The notes below the pieces were generated by a model. It was given only the letters and a program-made list of their open reading frames with translations, did not search any database and was not told the origin of the DNA. Made by a program: the position numbers and the translations under genes. Shown in pieces: positions 1 to 9,539 of a DNA stretch of 64,000 bases (positions are counted from its first letter, which is position 1; the number at the start of each line of letters is the position of its first letter). The DNA comes from Phocaeicola barnesiae DSM 18169 = JCM 13652 (lineage in GTDB: Bacteria; Bacteroidota; Bacteroidia; Bacteroidales; Bacteroidaceae). The stretch spans positions 134,171 to 198,170 of the forward strand of contig NZ_KB894648.1 of assembly GCF_000374585.1 (NCBI RefSeq), in the 5' to 3' direction.

Positions 1-742
1 GTACCTGGAAGGTAGCGACGATGCGTTTCCCTTTTTCGGTTTCACCCATCGGCAAATCGACTGTACTTACTACCGGACGGTCGAACTGCATGGCAAAGAA
101 ATAGTCCTGGTCTACCCATACACTGTTGTTTACGTGACCGGTCAGTGTACTGTCATTTTCCCACTGTACTTCGCAACTGCGTACATGTGAGTGATATTGG
201 TTTTCGTTCCAGGCCGGACCGTGCTGCAGGTCTATCAGGATAGAAGCAGAATCAGCCTTGTTATAGGTATAACGGTGCAGGGCTGCATGGATGGTAGAAG
301 TCAGTTCTGCCTTTACGCCCGGTTCATCGAGGGTAACGGTGTAATATCCCGGTGTAGCGCTCTCGGTGGATTTCTGGAAGCGGCTGCGGTAGCCGTCCCA
401 GTTGCGCTGGCGGTTGCCGGTAACCGGCATTACCAGAATATCGCCCAGGTCCATACAGCCGGTACCGTTCAGGTGAGTCTGGGTGAATCCCCAGATGATG
501 GAATCACTGTAGACATATTCCGAGCAGTAACGCCATCCCACTGCTCCGGTTACGGGGCTGGTCTGTACCATCCCAAAGGGACGACAGGCTCCCGGGAATG
601 TATGACCGTTGTCGGCTGCTCCGATGAAAGGATTGACGTATTGGGTATAATCTATTGGGGCGGTTTCCTGCTGTGCGGTGGAACAGCCTGCCAGGAAACC
701 TGTGAATGCCAGACTGAGCCAGAATGTCGTTGATTTTTTCAT
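1..742 (-). CDS. GH92 family alpha-mannosidase lipoprotein, 3' end beyond window
   Basis: Only the N-terminal 247 codons are here; the gene runs off the left edge. The protein starts MKKSTTFW, has a short hydrophobic signal and a lipobox (FLAGC), so it should be an exported lipoprotein. Soon after comes YVNPFIGAADNGHTFPGA followed by CRPFGMVQTSP, the N-terminal signature of glycoside hydrolase family 92. These are calcium-dependent exo-acting alpha-mannosidases that trim alpha-1,2, 1,3 or 1,4 mannose from N-glycans or yeast mannan. The catalytic acid and base lie in the part not seen, so linkage preference cannot be judged. It lies next to mannose-6-phosphate isomerase, fitting mannose use, but a hairpin (769-830) separates the two. 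Confidence 0.9.
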   Translation of the reverse strand, partial: MKKSTTFWLSLAFTGFLAGCSTAQQETAPIDYTQYVNPFIGAADNGHTFPGACRPFGMVQTSPVTGAVGWRYCSEYVYSDSIIWGFTQTHLNGTGCMDLGDILVMPVTGNRQRNWDGYRSRFQKSTESATPGYYTVTLDEPGVKAELTSTIHAALHRYTYNKADSASILIDLQHGPAWNENQYHSHVRSCEVQWENDSTLTGHVNNSVWVDQDYFFAMQFDRPVVSTVDLPMGETEKGKRIVATFQV

Positions 743-768
743 GATAAAGATTCGTGTATATAAAAAGG

Positions 769-830
769 CCATTCAGACCACTGTTCCGTTCCGGGCTGGT
801 ATGTAGCCGAAGGGTACAGGGTCTGAATGG
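769..830 (-). terminator. Inverted repeat downstream of manA, probable terminator
   Basis: Perfect 11-bp arms (769-779 and 820-830, CCATTCAGACC and its complement) enclose a 40-nt loop that has a small GGCT/AGCC stem of its own. On the minus strand the structure is followed by CCTTTTTATA. Its position just after the manA stop fits a terminator; the long loop is unusual. Confidence 0.5.
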
Positions 831-843
831 TGAAAAATAAAGA

Positions 844-1812
844 TTATACGTAAGTTTCCAGGAATTTGACTTTACCTTCCGGAACTACTTCCAGAGAACG
901 GGTTGTAGCCGGGAACAGGACAGATTCACCTGCCTGCAGGCTGATGGTATTTCCTTCGTTGTCGGTTACGGTGCAGGCACCTTCCATGCAGATGTAGATG
1001 ACGAAAGAGTCGAGCTCGCTGTAATCCATGCTCATCTTTTCAGTCAAATCGTATACGGTTGTAGTGAAATACGGGCAGGTTACCAGTTCTACTGGTTCGT
1101 TTTCTTTCGGTGTATAGTTGGTGCGGTAGTCATCGTAAACGGTATAATCGATGGCATCCTTAGAAAGTTCGGTATGCAGTTCGCGGGTATTACCGTTCTT
1201 GTCTTTACGATTGAAGTCGTAGATACGGTAAGTTACGTTGGAAGTCTGCTGGATTTCGGCGATGAATGAGCCGGCACCGATGCTGTGGATACGTCCGGCA
1301 GGCAGGAAGAATACGTCGCCCGGTTTGATGGAATAATCCTTCAAGGCGTCGCAGATAGTGTTGTCGGCAATCATCTGGGCATATTCGTCTGGCGTAATGG
1401 CTTTAGACAAACCTGAACGCAGGTGAGCGTCTGCAGTAGCATCTACTACATACCACATTTCGGTTTTACCCATGGAGTTATGGCGTTTCATGGCCAATTC
1501 GTCGTTCGGGTGTACCTGGATGGACAAATCCTGCTGGGCATCGATGAATTTGATGAGCAACGGGAATTTGCCGTTGAAGCGTTTGTAGTTGGCTTCGCCT
1601 ACCAATGCTCCTTTGTATTCGTTGACCATTTGTGTCAGGTTCTTGCCTGCATCGGCACCGTTGGCTACGATGGATTCGTCGCCCGGAACGTCAGAGATTT
1701 CCCAGCTTTCGCCTACTTGTGTCTGATTGCTGTCCAAATGTTTGAACGGAATGATTTTTTCACCTCCCCACAAGGTGGATTTCAGAATCGGTTGAAATTT
1801 TAATGGATACAT
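844..1812 (-). CDS. manA: Type I mannose-6-phosphate isomerase (short form)
   Basis: A 322-residue cupin enzyme that interconverts mannose-6-phosphate and fructose-6-phosphate in the cytoplasm. The zinc-site motifs are visible: LSIQVHPND (Gln99, His101), KTEMWYVV (Glu118) and PAGRIHSIGAG (His176). The N-terminal KSTLWGG and the length match the short Bacillus-type branch, not the roughly 390-residue enterobacterial form. The start is the ATG at 1812, with a perfect -7 box (TATTTTTG, 1848-1855) upstream. It feeds mannose released by glycosidases such as its GH92 neighbour into glycolysis, or supplies mannose-6-phosphate for GDP-sugars. Confidence 0.92.
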   Translation of the reverse strand: MYPLKFQPILKSTLWGGEKIIPFKHLDSNQTQVGESWEISDVPGDESIVANGADAGKNLTQMVNEYKGALVGEANYKRFNGKFPLLIKFIDAQQDLSIQVHPNDELAMKRHNSMGKTEMWYVVDATADAHLRSGLSKAITPDEYAQMIADNTICDALKDYSIKPGDVFFLPAGRIHSIGAGSFIAEIQQTSNVTYRIYDFNRKDKNGNTRELHTELSKDAIDYTVYDDYRTNYTPKENEPVELVTCPYFTTTVYDLTEKMSMDYSELDSFVIYICMEGACTVTDNEGNTISLQAGESVLFPATTRSLEVVPEGKVKFLETYV

Positions 1813-1847
1813 AGTGACTCAAAATAAAATGTTTACTTATCTATTTG

Positions 1848-1855
1848 CAAAAATA
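1848..1855 (-). promoter_or_regulatory. -7 promoter box of manA
   Basis: TATTTTTG on the minus strand matches the Bacteroidetes consensus TAnnTTTG, 36 bases before the manA ATG. No clear TTG is seen at -33. Confidence 0.45.
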
Positions 1856-1923
1856 GAAAAAATAAATTAAGAATGAAGAATTAACTAATGGAAATGAAGA
1901 ATGAAGAGCGAAGAACTAAAAAA

Positions 1924-1977
1924 AAACGGAAGGACAAAAGGGACGGATGCTTGTTCTGCCCTTTTGTCCTTCCGTTT
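1924..1977 (-). terminator. Strong intrinsic terminator of the nuo operon
   Basis: Perfect 19-bp inverted repeat (1924-1942 and 1959-1977; arm begins AAACGGAAGGAC) with a 16-nt loop. On the minus strand it is followed directly by a run of T (an A run at 1917-1926 on the plus strand). It lies just past the nuoN stop and closes the ten-gene operon. Confidence 0.9.
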
Positions 1978-2004
1978 CAAGGAATATATTCTTCTGTCGG
2001 TTTA

Positions 2005-3414
2005 TCAGAATTTGTCAATCCACTGATAGACTCCGCTGCAGATACCCAGTAGGACGATACCGATGAGGCAGACAACCAGACTGGTACGCATCAGTGCTGA
2101 GGAACGGAATGCAGGTACGGGATGCTCGTTCGGAGTGATGTACATGGCTTTTACAATCAGCAGGTAGTAATACAGCGAAATGATGGTGTTTACCAAGGCC
2201 AGGAAGACTACCAGCCAATAGCCGGTGTGGAAGGCTGAAGCGAATACGAAGAACTTCGAAAAGAATCCGGCGAAAGGCGGAATTCCGGCCAGTGAGAAGA
2301 GAGCCAGTGTCATGACGAAGCTCAGTTTCGGATTGGTCTGATAAAGTCCGTTATAGGCTTCCCGGTCTACCCGACCGTTGGTTTGCTGTTCTACGGCTCC
2401 GATAACACCGAACACAGCCAGGTTGGCTACGATGTACACAACGATGTAGTATACCAGGGCTGTCATTCCCTGTTCGCTGCCAGCCAATACAGCCAGCAGG
2501 ATGTAACCCGCCTGCGAGATACTACTGTAGGCCATGAATCGTTTCAGGTCTTGCTGCAGGATGGCGAAGACGTTGGCGATGGTGATGGTGAGTACAATGG
2601 TGACACTCAACATCAGTCCCCATTCTTCCGTCATTGGAGTAAAGACTTTCAGCAGGATGTTCATCAGGGCGAATGCGGCGGCTCCTTTGGAAATAACGGA
2701 CAGATATCCGCTCACCGGAGTCGGAGCACCCTGGTAGGCATCCGGCGTCCACATGTGGAACGGAACGAGACTCAGCTTGAAGCCCAGACCGGCAAAGAAG
2801 AAGACCATCGCCATCAGTTGCAGGGGAGTACCTGTCAATGCTTGAGGCAGGTCGGCAAAATAGGTGGTTCCGCAAGTACCGTATACCAATGACAAGCCAT
2901 ACAGCATCAATGCAGAAGAGAACATGGAGCTCAGAATGAATTTGGCTCCGGCTTCGGCACTGTGATGACGGTATTTATCGAAGGCTATCAGGCAGACCAT
3001 CGGAATACTGGCCAGTTCCAGTCCAACATAGAAAAGAATGAAGCTGCCTGCGCTGACCATGAAATACATACCCAGCAAGGTACTCAAAGTAAGCAGGTAG
3101 AATTCTCCGGCTTTGTGGCGGGTGTCCTCACCGGACAGCCAGCGTCCGGATTGCATGAATACCAGCAGGGTACCGGCTGTAAGGATGGTTTTCACTACCG
3201 AAGCCATGGTGGTGCTGTTGTACATACCTCCGAAGAGTTCCTGATTTACCGGTACCAGATTCAGTATCAGTTGTACTACCATCAGTGTGCAGGTCAGTGT
3301 CTGCAGGGCTTTGTGATGCGGTGCCTTCAGTATCAGGTCGGCCAGCAGGATAATGATGAGTATGACCGCCAGGCTGATTTCAGCTTGCATCGGGAATAAT
3401 GCTGTTATATTCAT
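2005..3414 (-). CDS. nuoN: NADH-quinone oxidoreductase-like complex subunit N
   Basis: A 469-residue, very hydrophobic protein of the Mrp antiporter-like family, one of three proton-channel subunits in the membrane arm. It carries the family block [20 protein letters not shown] and has hydrophobic segments throughout, consistent with about 14 helices. It is the last gene of the nuo operon, 7 bp after nuoM, with a strong terminator behind it. Confidence 0.95.
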   Translation of the reverse strand: MNITALFPMQAEISLAVILIIILLADLILKAPHHKALQTLTCTLMVVQLILNLVPVNQELFGGMYNSTTMASVVKTILTAGTLLVFMQSGRWLSGEDTRHKAGEFYLLTLSTLLGMYFMVSAGSFILFYVGLELASIPMVCLIAFDKYRHHSAEAGAKFILSSMFSSALMLYGLSLVYGTCGTTYFADLPQALTGTPLQLMAMVFFFAGLGFKLSLVPFHMWTPDAYQGAPTPVSGYLSVISKGAAAFALMNILLKVFTPMTEEWGLMLSVTIVLTITIANVFAILQQDLKRFMAYSSISQAGYILLAVLAGSEQGMTALVYYIVVYIVANLAVFGVIGAVEQQTNGRVDREAYNGLYQTNPKLSFVMTLALFSLAGIPPFAGFFSKFFVFASAFHTGYWLVVFLALVNTIISLYYYLLIVKAMYITPNEHPVPAFRSSALMRTSLVVCLIGIVLLGICSGVYQWIDKF

Positions 3415-3421
3415 AATTCAA

Positions 3422-4903
3422 TTAATGTATGAGTTGTGAGATGATAGGTTCCACGCTACCGCTGATGAGGTGACTTACCCAGTAAGGTGCCAATCCCAGT
3501 TCGGCAACGGCTATAATCAGGCAGATGACCGCAAAACGTTCGTCCCAGGTGGCATCCGTCAGTTTCAGGTGTTCCGGGTTCTGACAGGTACCATAAAGGA
3601 TTTTTCCTACTACACGCAGGATATACACAGCCGTAATGACGATACTGGTTGTGGCAATGATGGTGCAGGTACGGTGGAACAGATCCGGATTCTGGAAAGA
3701 ACCGACAAAGACTGTCATTTCGGCCACGAATCCACTCAGACCCGGCAGACCGAGGTTGGCCAGACCGGCTATCACGTAACCTACGGCCAGGAACGGCATG
3801 ATTTTCATCAATCCACTCAGCTGTCGGATGTCACGGGTGTGGGTACGGCCGTATATCATACCGATGAGGGCAAAGAAGAGGGCGGTCATCAGTCCGTGGC
3901 TCAACATCTGCAGGATGGCACCGGTAGCACTTACGCGGGTCATCATCAGCAAGGCAAAGAGTACCAGTCCGCAGTGGCTTACAGAAGAGTAGGCGTTGAT
4001 GTATTTCAGGTCGGTCTGTACGACGGCACTGAAGGCACCGTATACAACGGAAATGGTGGTCAATACCAGAAAGAAGTCGCCCCAGATAGCGGCTCCGGTC
4101 GGCATCAGATACATGGCGATGCGGAAACAGCCGTAACCACCCAGTTTCATCAGTACCCCGGCATGCAGCATACTTACAGCGGTAGGGGCTGAAGCATGAC
4201 CGTCAGGGCTCCAGGTATGGAACGGGAAAAGGGCACCCAATACGCCGAATCCCAGGAATACCATCGGGAAGAAGATGCGTTGCATTTCGGTCGGTATCTT
4301 CTGTTGTACGATTTCCAGAATGTTCATGGTTTCGCCTCCGGCACCGTAGTAGATACCCAGAATACCGATGAGCAGGAATGCGGAACCTCCCATCAGCATC
4401 AGAGTCAGCTTCATGGCTGCATATTCTTTGCGGCCGCTTCCCCATACGCCGATAAGCAGGTACATAGGAATGAGCGCCACTTCATAGAACATGAACATGG
4501 TGAACAGGTCGGTGGAGATGAAGAAACCGAATACACCGGTACTCAACAGGGTAAACCACAGAAAGTATTCTTTGGTGAGCGGTTTCAGTTTCCACGAAGC
4601 GAAGGTTCCGGTGAAGACGATGATGGCACTCAGCAGCAGCATGACTACCGAAATACCGTCTACGCCGACCGAATAGCAGATGTGCAGCGGTGCGTACCAG
4701 CTGATGCTGTCTGTGAAGAGCATTTCTTCGGTGGCACCGGCTTGACGAAGTCCGATATACGACACGGTGAGGTAGGCGGCCAGTATGAGCAACAGCGATG
4801 AACCGGCTACCATCACGCCTCTGACTTGGTTTACGTTGCGGGCTATCCAAAGGCCCAGCAGCATGAGCAGAGGTATCAGAACGAATAGACTCAATAGATT
4901 CAT
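3422..4903 (-). CDS. nuoM: NADH-quinone oxidoreductase-like complex subunit M
   Basis: A 493-residue membrane subunit of the antiporter-like proton channel set. The diagnostic stretch PFHTWSPDGHASAPTAVS followed by MLHAGVLMKLGGYG is present, as is the conserved MFMFYEVALIPMYLLIG helix carrying the key glutamate. It lies between nuoL (26 bp upstream) and nuoN (7 bp downstream) in the standard order. Confidence 0.96.
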   Translation of the reverse strand: MNLLSLFVLIPLLMLLGLWIARNVNQVRGVMVAGSSLLLILAAYLTVSYIGLRQAGATEEMLFTDSISWYAPLHICYSVGVDGISVVMLLLSAIIVFTGTFASWKLKPLTKEYFLWFTLLSTGVFGFFISTDLFTMFMFYEVALIPMYLLIGVWGSGRKEYAAMKLTLMLMGGSAFLLIGILGIYYGAGGETMNILEIVQQKIPTEMQRIFFPMVFLGFGVLGALFPFHTWSPDGHASAPTAVSMLHAGVLMKLGGYGCFRIAMYLMPTGAAIWGDFFLVLTTISVVYGAFSAVVQTDLKYINAYSSVSHCGLVLFALLMMTRVSATGAILQMLSHGLMTALFFALIGMIYGRTHTRDIRQLSGLMKIMPFLAVGYVIAGLANLGLPGLSGFVAEMTVFVGSFQNPDLFHRTCTIIATTSIVITAVYILRVVGKILYGTCQNPEHLKLTDATWDERFAVICLIIAVAELGLAPYWVSHLISGSVEPIISQLIH

Positions 4904-4929
4904 ATCAGTTTATTTTTTCTTTTCAATGA

Positions 4930-6819
4930 TTAGAACAACAGAAGTACCAAAGTCAGCAGGATGATACCACCCAGGAACCACATGGTATAGGTCTGTATAC
5001 GTCCGCTTTGGGCTGGCTGTACGGTAACACCGAAAGCCTGTGTACACCAGGCCATGAAATTCATGAACTGGTCGATTACATGGCGGTCGAACCAGGCCAG
5101 CGGGGTAGAGATGCAACGGAAGATGATGCGTTTGGTAACGAACATCCAGACTTCATCCATATAGAAACGCTTGTAGGCAGCCCGGTGTAGACCACTGTAG
5201 CGGCGTGCCAGCATTTCGGCCACGGGTTGTTTCTCGCGGGCATACATCCAGGTAGCCAGACCGATGGCAATGAGTGCTACTACGATGCTGGTGGCAGCTA
5301 CCTGTATATCGAGGTGGATGTCATAGCTTTCACCGTTTGCCGATACAAAATGTCCGAAGGGGATAAAACCGGCTATGAGTGTAACGGCAGCCAGGAACAT
5401 CAGCGGGAAAGTCATGTTCAGCGGACTTTCGTGCGGAACATGAGCTGCATGAAGTTCTTTGTTCTCCTTACCCCAGAAGATACAGTAGTACAGACGGAAC
5501 ATGTAGAATGCGGTCATACCGGCAATGATTGTCATTACCCAACCGATGACCGGGCTGAACTGGAAGCAGGCCGTCAGAATCTCATCTTTTGAGAAGAAAC
5601 CTGAGAACGGCGGGATTCCCGCAATGGCCAGACAGGCTATCAGGAAGGTGATGTGCGTAATAGGCATGTATTTGTGCAGACCTCCCATGGTTTCCATTTC
5701 GTTGCTGTGTACGGCATGGATGATACATCCGGCTCCCAGGAAAAGCAGTGCCTTGAACATGGCGTGAGTGAACAGGTGGAACATACCGGCCATGTAACCC
5801 AGACCACCTTCGTGCGGGTTCATGGAAGTACATACACCTAAAGCTACCATCATAAATCCTATCTGTGAGATGGTGGAGAAGGCGAGTACACGCTTGATGT
5901 CGCTCTGTGCACAGGCTACCGAGGCGGCATAGAAGGCGGTGAAAGCACCGATGTAGGCTACCCAGTGCAGTACACTTGGAGCAAATCCGATAAAGAGCGG
6001 GAACATGCGGGCTACCAGATACACTCCGGCTACAACCATGGTAGCGGCGTGGATGAGGGCAGATACCGGTGTAGGACCTTCCATGGCATCCGGCAACCAG
6101 ATATGCAACGGGAACATGGCACTCTTACCGGCACCTCCTACAAACATCAGTCCCAAGGCCCAAGGCAGTACCATACCGGCTTTCATCAACTGTTCTTCCG
6201 AAGGGGTGAAAGTAAAGGTCTGCATGTAGTAGCCGTAAATCAGGATACCGATGAGGAAGCCTAAATCGGCAAAACGGGTAACGATGAAGGCTTTCTTTGA
6301 GGCCAGGATGGCTTCCGGTTTGGTGTAGTAGAAACCGATAAGCAGGTAGGAAGATACTCCCACCAGCTCCCAGAACACATACATCTGGAAGATATTGGTG
6401 GCTACCACCAGTCCTAACATGGAGAAAGTGAAGAGGCTCAGGAAAGCGTAGTAGCGCTGGAAACCTTTTTCACCTTTCATATAGCCGAAAGAATAGATAT
6501 GTACCATCAGGCTGACGGTAGAGATGACAATCAGCATCATCACGGAAATGGGATCCAGCATGATTCCCATGTCGATGTGCAGCTGTTGGGTGAACGGCAG
6601 CCAGTCGATGTTCCACGGGGTAAGGGTCGGGTAGGTTCCTTCGGCTGTCCGTTCGGCTGTAAAATAGCTGAAGGCCGTCAGGTAGCTCAGTACAGCTACG
6701 GCTCCCAAGGAGAGGGTACCGATAGCTCCGGCCACGCGGTGCGGCATCTTCATGCCTGCCAGCGCCAGCACCAGAAAGCTGAGTAGCGGCAGGGCGAGTA
6801 TTAGAATCGTATAGTCCAT
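4930..6819 (-). CDS. nuoL: NADH-quinone oxidoreductase-like complex subunit L
   Basis: A 629-residue distal membrane subunit. The antiporter core is recognised by MFPLHIWLPDAMEGPTPVSA and HAATMVVAGVYLVARMFP. The C-terminal region, after about residue 500, is the extension that in this family forms the lateral helix along the membrane arm. It is 27 bp downstream of nuoK and fits a normal full-length NuoL. Confidence 0.96.
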   Translation of the reverse strand: MDYTILILALPLLSFLVLALAGMKMPHRVAGAIGTLSLGAVAVLSYLTAFSYFTAERTAEGTYPTLTPWNIDWLPFTQQLHIDMGIMLDPISVMMLIVISTVSLMVHIYSFGYMKGEKGFQRYYAFLSLFTFSMLGLVVATNIFQMYVFWELVGVSSYLLIGFYYTKPEAILASKKAFIVTRFADLGFLIGILIYGYYMQTFTFTPSEEQLMKAGMVLPWALGLMFVGGAGKSAMFPLHIWLPDAMEGPTPVSALIHAATMVVAGVYLVARMFPLFIGFAPSVLHWVAYIGAFTAFYAASVACAQSDIKRVLAFSTISQIGFMMVALGVCTSMNPHEGGLGYMAGMFHLFTHAMFKALLFLGAGCIIHAVHSNEMETMGGLHKYMPITHITFLIACLAIAGIPPFSGFFSKDEILTACFQFSPVIGWVMTIIAGMTAFYMFRLYYCIFWGKENKELHAAHVPHESPLNMTFPLMFLAAVTLIAGFIPFGHFVSANGESYDIHLDIQVAATSIVVALIAIGLATWMYAREKQPVAEMLARRYSGLHRAAYKRFYMDEVWMFVTKRIIFRCISTPLAWFDRHVIDQFMNFMAWCTQAFGVTVQPAQSGRIQTYTMWFLGGIILLTLVLLLF

Positions 6820-6846
6820 AAACTTGTTTGTTGAATCGTTAAGCGT

Positions 6847-7164
6847 TTATCCTTTCAGGTCGGTGATATCATCGGTCAATATATGCTTGACGTTGCGGTA
6901 TACATTGATGATGATGGCAATGGCTACGGCAGTCTCGGCGGCTGCAATGGCGATGCCGAACAGGCTGAAAAAGTGTCCTTCCAGTTGCCCCGGGAACAGG
7001 TAACGGTTGAATACGGCGAAATTGATGTTCGTGGCATTCAGCATCAGTTCCACAGAGATGAGGAGGGCAAGCAGGTTCTTACGGGTGAAGAATCCGTACA
7101 CGCCGCAGAACATCATCACGGTACTGATGACCAGGTAATGTATGACATGTATTTCTATTTCCAT
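6847..7164 (-). CDS. nuoK: NADH-quinone oxidoreductase-like complex subunit K
   Basis: A 105-residue protein with three hydrophobic helices, the usual NuoK size. It has the conserved block LLISVELMLNATNINFAV with its membrane glutamate, and a second acidic position in AIAAAETAVAIAI; both belong to the proton path of this family. The ATG at 7164 follows an A-rich leader. The 105-bp gap to nuoJ holds a structured inverted repeat (7183-7261). Confidence 0.95.
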   Translation of the reverse strand: MEIEIHVIHYLVISTVMMFCGVYGFFTRKNLLALLISVELMLNATNINFAVFNRYLFPGQLEGHFFSLFGIAIAAAETAVAIAIIINVYRNVKHILTDDITDLKG

Positions 7165-7182
7165 TTTTTTCTCTTTTTTTAT

Positions 7183-7261
7183 TTTTAGACAGAAGTACCG
7201 AATACATGCTGGTGGTATCCGTCTATCGGCTGACCGACAGCTTTTCGGTTCCTGTCTAAAA
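7183..7261 (-). promoter_or_regulatory. Structured inverted-repeat element between nuoJ and nuoK
   Basis: The outer arms TTTTAGACAG and CTGTCTAAAA (7183-7192, 7252-7261) are perfect. Inside are a second pairing ACCGAA/TTCGGT (7197-7202, 7244-7249) and two small hairpins, ATAC/GTAT (7202-7218) and CTATCGG-CTGA-CCGACAG (7223-7240). Together they fold on paper as a three-way junction. It fills most of the only long gap in the second half of the operon. No U tract follows on the minus strand, so it is not a standard terminator; RNA processing or translational control is possible. Confidence 0.5.
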
Positions 7262-7269
7262 GAGTTTCA

Positions 7270-7794
7270 TCAATCCTTTTTTTCTTCCTTTCTGGCTATC
7301 AGTATCGCGCCTATCATGCAGGCAAGCAGCAAGAAGCTGACTACCTCGAACGGCAGTACAAACTGATATTTGTCCGTTCCTATCAGGGCTTGGCCTATCT
7401 GTTCTACAGGAAGCTCATCGCCTTGCGGAATCAGATTTAATGCGAATCCGTTGGTTACCAAAAGGAAGAGTACCAATCCGGCCCCAATCAAGGTCGTGAG
7501 CAGTACACTCACGAGTTTGCCGCGACGGATGTGGTATTTCATATCTTTATCCGACTGAGTGAGCAGGATAGAGAATACATACAGCACCACGATACCTCCG
7601 GCATATACCATCAACTGTACTGCGCTCAGGAAGGTGTATCCCAGAATTCCATAGATGGCTCCGGTACCGAAGAGTACGAACAGCAGATAGGTGGCCGCCC
7701 GCAGGATTTTGCCGGTGGTTACGGCCAATACTGAGCAGACGATGATACAGACGGCTACGGCATAGAATGCGATTTCTTGAAGTGTAATTCCCAT
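7270..7794 (-). CDS. nuoJ: NADH-quinone oxidoreductase-like complex subunit J
   Basis: A 174-residue membrane protein with five hydrophobic stretches. The family region is seen around AIYGILGYTFLSAVQLMVYA followed by GGIVVLYVFSILL, the bent third helix that couples quinone reduction to pumping. It lies 9 bp after nuoI and in the expected place before nuoK. Confidence 0.94.
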   Translation of the reverse strand: MGITLQEIAFYAVAVCIIVCSVLAVTTGKILRAATYLLFVLFGTGAIYGILGYTFLSAVQLMVYAGGIVVLYVFSILLTQSDKDMKYHIRRGKLVSVLLTTLIGAGLVLFLLVTNGFALNLIPQGDELPVEQIGQALIGTDKYQFVLPFEVVSFLLLACMIGAILIARKEEKKD

Positions 7795-7803
7795 AATCTT
7801 CTG

Positions 7804-8277
7804 TCATTTGGCGAGTGATGACCCTTCGTGGTTCAGTGTGAGCAGCAGCTTTTCTTTTTCGAATACAGCATTTTCAAACTCGTTGCTGAAACGGATGGCA
7901 TGTTGCGGACAGACGTTCACACAGACTTCGCAGAACATGCACGAGCCCAGGTTATACTCATATTTAACTAATACTTTTTTCTTTTTCCCCTCTCCATCTT
8001 CTTGCATTTCGGTAGTCAGACGGATGGTACCGTTCGGGCAGTTCATCTGACACAGGCCGCAGGCTATGCAGTGGTGATGGTTCTCCTCATCGTGTGGCAT
8101 GACGAGCATGGCACGGTGACGTTCGGCGATGTGGAGGGTGGTATGACGGTTTTCCGGATACTGTTCCGTCACCTTTTTCTGGCAGAACACCTTCATCGAG
8201 GTGCGCATGCCCACCAGCAGACTCTTGATTCCGCCGGCATATCCTTCCAGATATTCTTTCAGTGTACTCATGATCAT
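7804..8277 (-). CDS. nuoI: NADH-quinone oxidoreductase-like complex subunit I (2x 4Fe-4S)
   Basis: A 157-residue ferredoxin-like peripheral-arm subunit. Two cysteine motifs are visible: CIACGLCQMNC (residues 70-80) and CMFCEVCVNVC (113-123), binding the N6a and N6b clusters that pass electrons to N2 in NuoB. The N terminus before residue 60 is the membrane-associating part. Two ATGs lie six bases apart (8277 and 8271); either could be the start. It is 10-16 bp behind nuoH. Confidence 0.95.
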   Translation of the reverse strand: MIMSTLKEYLEGYAGGIKSLLVGMRTSMKVFCQKKVTEQYPENRHTTLHIAERHRAMLVMPHDEENHHHCIACGLCQMNCPNGTIRLTTEMQEDGEGKKKKVLVKYEYNLGSCMFCEVCVNVCPQHAIRFSNEFENAVFEKEKLLLTLNHEGSSLAK

Positions 8278-8287
8278 TCAATTGACG

Positions 8288-9376
8288 TTAAAACACCAGC
8301 CCAAAGACCTTGCAAACGGTCATGAGCAGTAATACTACCAGTGATACCGGCATCAGGTACTTCCACTCCAGTGTCAATACCTGGTCGATACGCAATCGGG
8401 GGAAAGTCCAGCGTATCCACATCAGCAGGAATACCACCGCAAAGGTCTTGCCCACGAACCAGACTACACCCGGTATGAAATCCATTACCTGATTGAATCC
8501 GTCCAGGCCGCTGATATGTAACGGCATCCAGCCTCCCAGGAAGAGTGTCGTAGCAATACCGGCTGTGATGAACAGGTTCAGGTACTCGGCCAGGTAGAAG
8601 AAACCGAAGTGCATACCTGAATACTCCGTATGGTAACCGGCGGTAAGTTCCTGTTCGGCTTCAGCCAAGTCAAACGGACCACGGTTCGCTTCGGCGTTTC
8701 CTGCTATCAGGTAGATGATGAAAGCGGCTATGGCTATGATGTGTCCTTTGAACAGGTTCCATCCGTCGGCTTGGTTGGCCACAATAGCCTGTATGTCCAT
8801 TGTTCCGCTCAGTACTACCATTGTGAGTACGCAGATACCGATGGAGAGTTCGTAACTGATAATCATGGCTCCACTTCTCACTGCACCGATAAGGGTGTAT
8901 TTGCTGTTACTACTCCATCCGGCCAACAGGATACCTAGTACACCGATGGATGAGGCCGCCAGTACGAAGAAGATTCCAATGTTCATGTGCAGGATTTCTC
9001 CTCCCTTGTTCCAAGGCAAACATGAAAAAGTAAGGATGGAGGCCAGGATAACCAGGAAAGGTGCCAGATTATAAAGGAAACGGTCAGCGTTCTTCAAGGT
9101 GATGATTTCCTTCGTCAGTATCTTGATGACGTCGGCAGGTACCTGTAGCAGACCGCCTTTTCCACCTACACGGTTCGGACCGATACGGCACTGAAAAGCC
9201 GCACATACCTTGCGCTCCATATAGATGAGGATGATCGCCAGCACGGCATACATGATAAGGATGAATACTCCTACCACAATACCTTCCAGCGTCAGGGCCA
9301 GCCACTCCGGCATCCATCCGCATAACCATGTATGGATGAGGTTCAGTAGCGGGGTAAGGTCGTAATATTGTTCCAT
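8288..9376 (-). CDS. nuoH: NADH-quinone oxidoreductase-like complex subunit H
   Basis: A 362-residue membrane subunit at the junction of the two arms, forming part of the quinone chamber. Family motifs include the cytoplasmic loop with [12 protein letters not shown] and [20 protein letters not shown] followed by EYSGMHFG, plus [19 protein letters not shown] near the C terminus. It is the first gene after a 163-bp gap from nuoCD, the largest gap within the operon. Confidence 0.96.
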   Translation of the reverse strand: MEQYYDLTPLLNLIHTWLCGWMPEWLALTLEGIVVGVFILIMYAVLAIILIYMERKVCAAFQCRIGPNRVGGKGGLLQVPADVIKILTKEIITLKNADRFLYNLAPFLVILASILTFSCLPWNKGGEILHMNIGIFFVLAASSIGVLGILLAGWSSNSKYTLIGAVRSGAMIISYELSIGICVLTMVVLSGTMDIQAIVANQADGWNLFKGHIIAIAAFIIYLIAGNAEANRGPFDLAEAEQELTAGYHTEYSGMHFGFFYLAEYLNLFITAGIATTLFLGGWMPLHISGLDGFNQVMDFIPGVVWFVGKTFAVVFLLMWIRWTFPRLRIDQVLTLEWKYLMPVSLVVLLLMTVCKVFGLVF

Positions 9377-9425
9377 ATGCTTTTTTTATTTTTAGTTTTT
9401 TAGTTTTCAGGCTTGTTGGAAGATT

Positions 9426-9443
9426 GCCGTCCGGACGGACGGC
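9426..9443. repeat. Short GC-rich hairpin in the nuoCD-nuoH gap
   Basis: Arms GCCGTCC and GGACGGC (9426-9432, 9437-9443) enclose a GGAC loop. No T run follows on the minus strand, so it is not a complete terminator. It could act as an RNA stability or processing hairpin within the operon message. Confidence 0.4.
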
Positions 9444-9539
9444 CTTGGCTTGTTGCCATTTTCCAGGTCCTTAAACGTAGGTCTTGAACAGAAATAGCCT
9501 GCAGACCAAAGATTCAAAGACTCAAACAAACCTAAAATT

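Noticed and set aside
191-733. 180-codon plus-strand frame at the left edge
   Set aside because: It is antisense to the GH92 gene, which has a lipoprotein signal and the family signature.
1864-1920. AT-rich GAATGAAGAA-like tandem words before the nuo terminator
   Set aside because: The words are degenerate without fixed period; they look like common AT-rich intergenic sequence.
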